Part shown: one piece after another, positions 36,636 to 42,692 of the stretch | Numbering within the stretch: the stretch's first letter is position 1 | Layout: every line of letters starts with the position of its first letter | DNA from: Bacteroidaceae bacterium | GTDB taxonomy: Bacteria > Bacteroidota > Bacteroidia > Bacteroidales > Bacteroidaceae | Assembly: GCA_017647975.1 (NCBI GenBank) | Contig: JAGCJL010000038.1 | Location: 1 to 42,692, forward strand | Reading direction: 5' to 3' | Length of the DNA: 42,692 nucleotides | Program-made: the position numbers and the translations under genes | Notes under the pieces: generated by a model | Seen by the model: only the letters and a program-made list of their open reading frames with translations | The model's database searches: none | Told to the model about the DNA's origin: nothing

Positions 36636-38048
36636 ATGAAACTCATTAAATGCCTTTTGCTGACAGCGATGACCTTAATGGCATTTGTACAATGCGATGA
36701 CAACACCAATACCATTGGTGGAAGCATCATACCCCCAAAAGACAAAATTACTGCCGAGACTAAGGAATATAAAGCAACAAGCAGAACCATTATGGTTAAT
36801 GACTCCATACTTGCAAACAGCAGTGATACCTATCTGGGACAATACACAGATAAGGAGACCGGAGTTATATTCAATTCAAGTTTCATTACTCAGTTCAGCT
36901 GTTCCGAAGACTTTGAATTTCCCAAAGAAGGTGTTATAGGCGATAGTGCCACATATACAAAACTACGTCTCTACTTTAACGATTTCTATGGAGACTCACT
37001 GAACAGTATGAGTTGCGAAGTTTATGAACTCGACAACACATTATTGGAAGGAACTCCCTACTATACAAATCTCACACCTGAAGATTTTTACAATGAAGAA
37101 AAGACTCCATTGGCCATAAAGACATTCAACGTCGTTGATTTCTCAAAGCATGACACTTTGCTCAACAGCGAGAACTACAGCCGCCACATTGAGATTGTTT
37201 TGCCAAACAGCATAGGTAACAAATTCATAAGCAAATATTATGAGAAGGATACTGAAGGCAAACAAATCGGAAAGGAACTTTTTGCCAATTCAGAAGTCTT
37301 CATAAACGAAATTTTTAAAGGCGTATATGTAAAGTGTACACATGGCGACGGAACCGTTTTAAAAATATATCGTGCCCGCATAGATGTAGGTTTCAAACGA
37401 TTTATCAAAAGCAGTTCAGGTGAACTTGATTCAATACAGTCACTGTCTGCACCATTCTATTCAGGAAAAGAGGTGTTGCAAAGCAACAAGTTCAGTACAA
37501 AAGGACTTGAAAAACTTGCAGAAGAAACAGAACATACATACATCAAGACACCTGCCGGACTATTTACAGAAGTTACGCTCCCTGTAATTGATGTTATGGA
37601 AAATGGAGACACAATCAACTCTGCAAAAATATCATTTACACGATATAATCAGGAAGAGAGTCTCTCCTCTACCCCACACAACACTTTGTTGATGGTGAGA
37701 AAGTCAAACATGCACCGTTTCTTCCTGAGATACGAACTTGCAGACAGCAAGAGCTCATACTTGACATCGTTCACCAGCAGTGATAACCAATATATATTCA
37801 GCAACATTGGCGAACTGTTCAAGTTGTGCTACAAAGAGTATATAGAAGGAATTGAAAACGACCCCGAGTGGGAAAGCAAGAACCCTGATTGGAATAAAGT
37901 TGTTCTGGTACCCGTATCAACAACCGAAGATTCAAACAAGAATATTGTCAAAATAGTTCATGACATAGGTATTGGAAGTGTAAAATTACGTGGTGGAACA
38001 AGCTATGAAATTCCAATACAGGTTGTTACAAGCAAATTCAACAACTAA
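36636..38048 (+). CDS. DUF4270 family lipoprotein
   Basis: A 470-residue lipoprotein. Its signal peptide ends in MAFVQC with lipidated Cys20, followed by Asp-Asp, which resembles a surface-export signal. The mature protein begins NTNTIGGSIIPPKDKI and proceeds through family-typical blocks (SDTYLGQYTDKETGVIFNSSFITQF, DSATYTKLRLYFNDFYGDSLNSM), all beta-rich. DUF4270 proteins are widespread in Bacteroidota and of unknown function. The gene next to a GT5-like domain and near panC is a conserved arrangement in Bacteroides, as I recall it. It lies 85 nt after the GT5-domain gene and may be co-transcribed. Confidence 0.85.
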   Translation: MKLIKCLLLTAMTLMAFVQCDDNTNTIGGSIIPPKDKITAETKEYKATSRTIMVNDSILANSSDTYLGQYTDKETGVIFNSSFITQFSCSEDFEFPKEGVIGDSATYTKLRLYFNDFYGDSLNSMSCEVYELDNTLLEGTPYYTNLTPEDFYNEEKTPLAIKTFNVVDFSKHDTLLNSENYSRHIEIVLPNSIGNKFISKYYEKDTEGKQIGKELFANSEVFINEIFKGVYVKCTHGDGTVLKIYRARIDVGFKRFIKSSSGELDSIQSLSAPFYSGKEVLQSNKFSTKGLEKLAEETEHTYIKTPAGLFTEVTLPVIDVMENGDTINSAKISFTRYNQEESLSSTPHNTLLMVRKSNMHRFFLRYELADSKSSYLTSFTSSDNQYIFSNIGELFKLCYKEYIEGIENDPEWESKNPDWNKVVLVPVSTTEDSNKNIVKIVHDIGIGSVKLRGGTSYEIPIQVVTSKFNN

Positions 38049-38059
38049 GATAAACCAAC

Positions 38060-38100
38060 ATAAAAAATATCCGCAAGTTGCACTTGCGGATATTTTTTAT
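38060..38100. terminator. Bidirectional terminator between DUF4270 gene and GH57 gene
   Basis: A perfect 18-bp stem (38060-38077 with 38083-38100) with a 5-nt TTGCA loop. Its A- and T-rich ends give U tracts in both directions between the two convergent genes. Confidence 0.9.
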
Positions 38101-38116
38101 TGACTGACGTTAAACC

Positions 38117-39517
38117 TTATTCAGCTTTCTTCGCAGCCTTCTTTGTAGCCTTCTTTGCTACTGGTTTCTTAGGTTTCTCTTCAACAGGAGCTTCAGCAGG
38201 CTCTTCTTTCTTCACGGCTTTCTTTGCCTTTGTAGCAAGCTTAGCTTTGAGCTGCTCAACTTCAGCCTCGAGCTGAATAATCTCAACCTCCTGATTGTCG
38301 ATCATCTGCTGCAATGCACCCAATTCTTCATTATCTACATCGGGATACTGAGCACGTACACGTGCAAGGAAGTCACCCAAGATATTCATATAATTGGTAA
38401 ACGCATCATAAGGAGACTCATAAATACAACGCTCTGTAATGATACCGTTCTGCTTAGTAGTCATGAAACGGAGGTTCTCTGCTGCCTGCAAGTAATCGAA
38501 ATCCTGTTTCAATTTCTTGTCATCAGTAAGCATGATACGCTCAGCTACGCTATAAAGTTTGTCAAAAGCCTCACGTTGCAAAGTGTTACCCAACCAAGAA
38601 CTTGCATCACGCTCCTCGTCCATCCAAGAGAGTGGATATGGAACTTCAAGAGGACCTACAGACTTGTGGTTGTCAATAACCTCTGAAGGTGTAGAGAATG
38701 TGATACCCTTAGCAATAGCACAAGCCGGCAATGCCTTCATGAAGTCAAGAATATGTGATGACAATGGCTGTGCCATACCAATAGCCGACAAGTTCATGAA
38801 TATATTGATAACCTTCTCTTCCTCGGGGAACTGTGCAATCCAATCAACGTATGTCTCTGCGAACAAAGGATACTCACTCCACTCAGGATTAGAGAAACGC
38901 AATGAGATATCGTCTGATAGTTTATAATCACGCAACAAGAGTTTCAAGTTTGAAGCAAGAGCACAATTATAAACAAAGTGAGGACTCTTCCATGCGAGAA
39001 TGTGTTTTGCACCCTCAGAAAGCATACCTTTAAAGCCCATCTGTGATGCCATCTCACCAATCTCATCAGAATAGATAAGACCAGAGTTACGCAACACTTT
39101 TGGTTTCTTGCCAAACAACTCCTTGATCTTGCGATTCTGACGCATAACCTCTTCCATAAACACCTCTTTTGATGCCAATGAAGAGAGACCATGTGAATAA
39201 GGCTCGCAAAGGAATTCACAACAACCAGTCTTGTTGATTTCGTGCAACAACTCAATAACCTGAGGTGCATACAACTCCAACATTTCAAGACCTACGCCTG
39301 AAACCGAAAAAGCCACTTTGAAAGCACCATTACTCTCACGTATCATCTCAAGCAATGTCTGCAAAGCTGGCACATATGATTTTTCAGCCAACTCAAAAGT
39401 CATGCTCTCGTTTGCATAATCATCATAGTAGTAGTGATCACTACCGATATCGAAGAAACGATAACGTTTCAACTGTCTGATCTGATGCAACTCGAAATAG
39501 AAACAAATTGTTTTCAT
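38117..39517 (-). CDS. GH57 family alpha-glucan-acting enzyme with histone-H1-like basic tail
   Basis: A 466-residue cytoplasmic protein from ATG 39517 (MKTICFYFELHQIRQLKRYRFFDIG), the start typical for GH57 alpha-amylases; an in-frame codon at 39544 would add nine residues inside the preceding gene. Other GH57-like blocks are CEFLCEPYSHGLSSL and EIGEMASQMGFKGMLSEGAKHIL. After the catalytic part comes a coiled coil (about 393-424: QQMIDNQEVEIIQLEAEVEQ) and then a 42-residue tail of Lys, Ala and Pro units (EEKPKKPVAKKATKKAAKKA) like histone H1 tails. The enzyme probably cuts or transfers alpha-1,4-glucan chains of glycogen. It is the last gene of the cluster with GT4 and GH133. The catalytic residues could not be assigned with certainty. 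Confidence 0.88.
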   Translation of the reverse strand: MKTICFYFELHQIRQLKRYRFFDIGSDHYYYDDYANESMTFELAEKSYVPALQTLLEMIRESNGAFKVAFSVSGVGLEMLELYAPQVIELLHEINKTGCCEFLCEPYSHGLSSLASKEVFMEEVMRQNRKIKELFGKKPKVLRNSGLIYSDEIGEMASQMGFKGMLSEGAKHILAWKSPHFVYNCALASNLKLLLRDYKLSDDISLRFSNPEWSEYPLFAETYVDWIAQFPEEEKVINIFMNLSAIGMAQPLSSHILDFMKALPACAIAKGITFSTPSEVIDNHKSVGPLEVPYPLSWMDEERDASSWLGNTLQREAFDKLYSVAERIMLTDDKKLKQDFDYLQAAENLRFMTTKQNGIITERCIYESPYDAFTNYMNILGDFLARVRAQYPDVDNEELGALQQMIDNQEVEIIQLEAEVEQLKAKLATKAKKAVKKEEPAEAPVEEKPKKPVAKKATKKAAKKAE

Positions 39518-39537
39518 ATTTATTTGTCTTTTAATTA

Positions 39538-40800
39538 TTACCAACCCAATACTTTTTCATACATTCTTCTTAGTCTCAATGCAACATCTTCCCATGTTAT
39601 GCTATCAACCTCTTTACGACCTTCAACCTTCAAGTACTCATACAAAGAGTCATTGTTACAGATTGAATATATCGCGTCAGCCATGGCATTGATATCCCAA
39701 TAATCAGTCTTAATACATTTATCAAGAATTTCGGCACAGCCTGACTGTTTTGAGATAATAGTAGGAACGTCGCACTGCATTGCCTCAAGAGGCGAGATAC
39801 CGAACGGTTCACTAACAGAAGGCATTATGTAAACATCACTTGCCTTCAAGCACTCATACACCTGACGTCCACGCATAAATCCCGGGAAGTGGAAACGATC
39901 AGAGATACCTCTCTGTGCTACAAGACGTATCATATCGTTCATCATATCACCACTACCGGCCATACAGAAACGGATATTCTTAGTCTTTTTGAGCACCTGA
40001 GCTGCAGCCTCAACAAAATATTCCGGTCCCTTCTGCATTGTGATACGACCAAGGAATGTAACCACCTTTTCATCAGGAATCTTCTGTGGAACGATATCCA
40101 AAATATCCTGTGACAAAGGAGTCACCGCGTTGTGAAGAGTTGAAACCTTGTCAGGATGCTGATGATATTTCTCAATAACGGTACGACGTGTCAACTCGCT
40201 CACACAGAAAATGTGATCGGCATTATCCATACCGTTTTTCTCTATGGCATAAACCGTTGGGTTTACATTACCACGGCTACGGTCAAAGTCAGTAGCATGC
40301 ACGTGAATAACAAGTTTCTTACCCGAAACCTGCTTTGCATGAATACCTGCCGGATAGGTCAACCAGTCATGAGAGTGAATGATATCAAACTCTTCAGTAC
40401 GTGCTACAACGCCTGCAATTATAGAGTAGTTGTTAATCTCATCATGAAGATTATCGGGATAACCACCTGCAAACTCCATACAGCCAAGTTCATTGGTATG
40501 CATATAACTAAAATCGCTGTATATATGCTCTCTGTAACGATAATACTCCTCGGGAGTCATTACGTTTCCGATACGCGAGTTCACATAATCGTAGTTTACA
40601 TCTTTCCATACAATAGGTACGGAGTTCATAGCTACAATTCTAAGGAAACTGTTATCCTCATCGCCGTATGGTTTAGGGATACAGAACTTAATCTCCACAT
40701 CGCCCTGCTGAACGAAACCTTTTGTTAGTCCGTAACTTGCAGTACCGAGTCCACCCGAAATATGTGGGGGAAACTCCCAACCGAACATTAAAACTTTCAT
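39538..40800 (-). CDS. GT4 glycosyltransferase, glycogen-synthase-like
   Basis: A 420-residue GT-B glycosyltransferase. The N-terminus MKVLMFGWEFPPHISGGLGTASYGL has the GGLG donor/acceptor loop. The C-terminal half shows VVTFLGRITMQKGPEYFVEAA, FCMAGSGDMMNDM and the EX7E motif SVSEPFGISPLEAMQC. Located between a debranching enzyme and a GH57 enzyme, it most likely extends alpha-1,4-glucan chains (ADP- or UDP-glucose donor), the usual role of this GT4 type in Bacteroides glycogen clusters. The donor is not provable from sequence. Spacing is 5 nt to GH133 and 20 nt to GH57. Confidence 0.9.
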   Translation of the reverse strand: MKVLMFGWEFPPHISGGLGTASYGLTKGFVQQGDVEIKFCIPKPYGDEDNSFLRIVAMNSVPIVWKDVNYDYVNSRIGNVMTPEEYYRYREHIYSDFSYMHTNELGCMEFAGGYPDNLHDEINNYSIIAGVVARTEEFDIIHSHDWLTYPAGIHAKQVSGKKLVIHVHATDFDRSRGNVNPTVYAIEKNGMDNADHIFCVSELTRRTVIEKYHQHPDKVSTLHNAVTPLSQDILDIVPQKIPDEKVVTFLGRITMQKGPEYFVEAAAQVLKKTKNIRFCMAGSGDMMNDMIRLVAQRGISDRFHFPGFMRGRQVYECLKASDVYIMPSVSEPFGISPLEAMQCDVPTIISKQSGCAEILDKCIKTDYWDINAMADAIYSICNNDSLYEYLKVEGRKEVDSITWEDVALRLRRMYEKVLGW

Positions 40801-40805
40801 ATCTA

Positions 40806-42692
40806 TTATCCCTCCATTTTAGATTCGTACTGTTTTAGTATCTGGCTTGTTCTCAAGATAGCCGCAACATTCATTGCAAATGCAACTGCACCGCGTCCTT
40901 TGAATGGTGGGTTACCGTCAAAGACCTCAGGAATAGAACCTACGCAGTGCTGTACAATTTCGTCTTCGAAACCAATCATCTGACGCTGAACAAAAGAAAC
41001 ACCGCTCAACTTGTATATCTTCAAATAAGCCTCATAGTAGAAGCCGCCCAACCAAGGCCATGCTGTACCTTGATGATAAGCATAATCACGCTGTATCTGA
41101 GGACCTACATAGTTAGGATTATAACCAACGCTCTTTGGAGAAAGAGAACGCAAACCACGTGGAGTAAGCAACTCACGGGTTACTGTATCAAGAACTTTTT
41201 TCTTTTGCTTTGAGTCAAGTGGAGAATGGTCAAGAGCTACGGCAAAGATCATGTTAGGACGTACGCTCCAGTCAACATAATCACCATCGACATAATCATA
41301 CAAATAACCATGTTCATTCACGAATACCTCTGTAAAGGCTTTTCCTGCAAGAGGAATCAAACGAACCAAAGAAGCAAGTACCTCTTCGTTATTTGTAAGA
41401 GTTGCCATCTCCTCAATAAATTTGAGGGCATTGTACCACAAAGCATTGATTTCAACAACATAACCGGTACGTGGTACAACCGGACGACCATTTGCTGTTG
41501 AGTTCATCCATGTTACAGCCTTGTCACGTCCGTTTGTGGCAAGCAAGCCATTCTGTGTAACACGTAAATTGCTATGCCTGTTATTACGAATGAAATCATA
41601 AATCTTCATTACAAGGTCACCATACTTGTCACGACACGCCTCAATGCTGCACTCTTTTGCATATTGTTGGAGTGTCCAAATAGCCCATAGCAAGACATCG
41701 GGATGCTCCATTTCATATATTTTACAATCGCTTTCCTTGCCATTGATAAAATCTTCAATTGCAACACGTGCTGTCTTCATTACTCTTTCAAACTCCTCGA
41801 CATGTCCTTGTGAAAGAGCCAAACCGGGAAGTGAAACAAACATATCACGTGCACGGCACTTGAACCAAGGATAGCCGGCAAGAATATATGTATTTGAGCC
41901 CTGAACATTGAAGAACTGGTTACCCGCACACTGCATACAGTGCATAAAGTTATCACGTGGGTCACGTATAGCCTCTTCATGTTCAAAAGCGGCCTTCATT
42001 GTACGTGTTGTAATTGGTGAAACGCCACCCGAGAATACAATACTTTCACCGGCTTTCATCTTAACCTCAAAATAACCGGGAACATAAAGATCCTCATTGA
42101 AATCATAACCACGCTCCAACTCCTTGACATATTCAATGCCACGATACCAGTCGGGACTGTAAACGAAATCATTCTTCTTATTCAGCTGCATGTAGAGATC
42201 TGGGTAATCGGCATACATACGCATACTGATACCGTTCTCAACCTCCTTGTAACTACGGTCGGCGATATTGTTCTCATGAGTGTATTCACGCACACTGCGG
42301 AATGCACAGAATGGACGCAAACGCAAGGTAACTGCCGTGTTAGCCTTTAAAAGGGTGTAACGAATAAGAATTCTGTTCTCGTGATGCACAAAGGCTTTTT
42401 CTTTTTTAAGCCAAACACCGCCCACATTGTAAATTGTGGTCGGTACACGCTCCCAGGCAAACTCACGGATATACTTGTTGCCTCGTGGACTGAAGTTGTC
42501 GGCATTGTACTTGTGCAAACCCAAATTGAATTCTGCACCATGCAACACAACAGTCTCATCAAGTGATGACAATAACACATGGTTCTCGTCATCAAGTTGC
42601 GGAATGGGGACTACTAACAGACCATGGTACTTACGTGTGTTACAATCGACAATTGTCGAACAGTGATAGGCACCAGAACGGTTTGTCCTCAA
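40806..42692 (-). CDS. Glycogen debranching enzyme, GH133 amylo-alpha-1,6-glucosidase (5' end outside window)
   Basis: At least 628 residues; the gene continues past the right edge, so the true start is not visible and the first codon read here (TTG) is internal. The start of the visible part, RTNRSGAYHCSTIVDCNTRKYHGLLV, is the N-terminal GDE_N domain. The C-terminal (alpha/alpha)6 barrel carries YILAGYPWFKCRARDMFVSLPGL, NEHGYLYDYVDGDYVDWSVRPNMIFAV, LRSLSPKSVGYNPNYVGPQIQRDYAYHQGTAWPWLGGF, with the expected catalytic acids. It removes alpha-1,6-linked glucose at glycogen branch points. It is the first visible gene of the GH133-GT4-GH57 unit. Confidence 0.93.
   Translation of the reverse strand: MRTNRSGAYHCSTIVDCNTRKYHGLLVVPIPQLDDENHVLLSSLDETVVLHGAEFNLGLHKYNADNFSPRGNKYIREFAWERVPTTIYNVGGVWLKKEKAFVHHENRILIRYTLLKANTAVTLRLRPFCAFRSVREYTHENNIADRSYKEVENGISMRMYADYPDLYMQLNKKNDFVYSPDWYRGIEYVKELERGYDFNEDLYVPGYFEVKMKAGESIVFSGGVSPITTRTMKAAFEHEEAIRDPRDNFMHCMQCAGNQFFNVQGSNTYILAGYPWFKCRARDMFVSLPGLALSQGHVEEFERVMKTARVAIEDFINGKESDCKIYEMEHPDVLLWAIWTLQQYAKECSIEACRDKYGDLVMKIYDFIRNNRHSNLRVTQNGLLATNGRDKAVTWMNSTANGRPVVPRTGYVVEINALWYNALKFIEEMATLTNNEEVLASLVRLIPLAGKAFTEVFVNEHGYLYDYVDGDYVDWSVRPNMIFAVALDHSPLDSKQKKKVLDTVTRELLTPRGLRSLSPKSVGYNPNYVGPQIQRDYAYHQGTAWPWLGGFYYEAYLKIYKLSGVSFVQRQMIGFEDEIVQHCVGSIPEVFDGNPPFKGRGAVAFAMNVAAILRTSQILKQYESKMEG

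Overview
The window comes from a low-GC (about 40%) member of the Bacteroidota, order Bacteroidales, most like Bacteroidaceae or Prevotellaceae. Signs of this: Bacteroides-type promoters (TTTG, about 19 bp, TAnnTTTG) and almost no Shine-Dalgarno sequences; a BtuB/BtuG vitamin B12 locus under a cobalamin riboswitch; an N-succinylornithine carbamoyltransferase; a DUF4270 lipoprotein; and a GH57/GT4/GH133 glycogen cluster. The family-level placement is inference; no rRNA or marker phylogeny is available inside the window. No mobile element, CRISPR array, tRNA or complete rRNA gene was seen.

Layout. 1-512: AT-rich intergenic DNA with a consensus promoter firing leftward out of the window, possibly into an rRNA operon. 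513-3790 (minus): cobalamin riboswitch, btuB-like TonB receptor and btuG-like surface lipoprotein. 3901-5504 (plus): threonine ammonia-lyase and RidA, the enzyme that clears its reactive enamine product. 5559-11463 (minus): a probable five-gene unit with a His/Trp-rich exported protein, a FadL-like outer membrane protein, the tRNA methylthiotransferase MtaB, a GT2 glycosyltransferase and a tetrapyrrole-methylase-fold methyltransferase. 11588-16702 (minus): ilvD-ilvB-ilvN-ilvC, the shared valine/isoleucine pathway, with a structured leader. Together with ilvA these cover isoleucine synthesis from threonine up to the final transamination.

17087-18802 (plus): membrane M28 metallopeptidase. 18986-19174 (minus): tiny lipoprotein. 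19482-23774 (minus): very large secreted GH2 beta-galactosidase-like enzyme with ricin-like N-terminal domains and a T9SS-like C-terminus. 23915-26683 (minus): sigma-54 activator, lptE, TPR-like protein and secG. 26758-28611 (minus): SLC13-type permease. 28810-34174 (plus): a tamB homologue cut by one in-frame TGA and lacking an ATG start, followed 4 nt later by argF'. 34227-35427 (minus): panC-panD. 35735-38048 (plus): stand-alone GT5 N-terminal domain and DUF4270 lipoprotein. 38117-42692 (minus): GH133 debranching enzyme (cut by the window end), GT4 glycosyltransferase and a GH57 enzyme with a histone-H1-like tail, a conserved alpha-glucan storage cluster.

Most of the window is conserved chromosomal core. 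I see no convincing new multi-gene system. The most unusual observation is the tamB reading frame: two independent lesions (no ATG, one internal TGA) in an otherwise uninterrupted frame of about 1,470 codons. Other points of interest are the basic tail on the GH57 enzyme, the His/Trp-rich exported protein, the stand-alone GT5 domain, the ilvD leader and a palindrome over the putative beta-galactosidase promoter.
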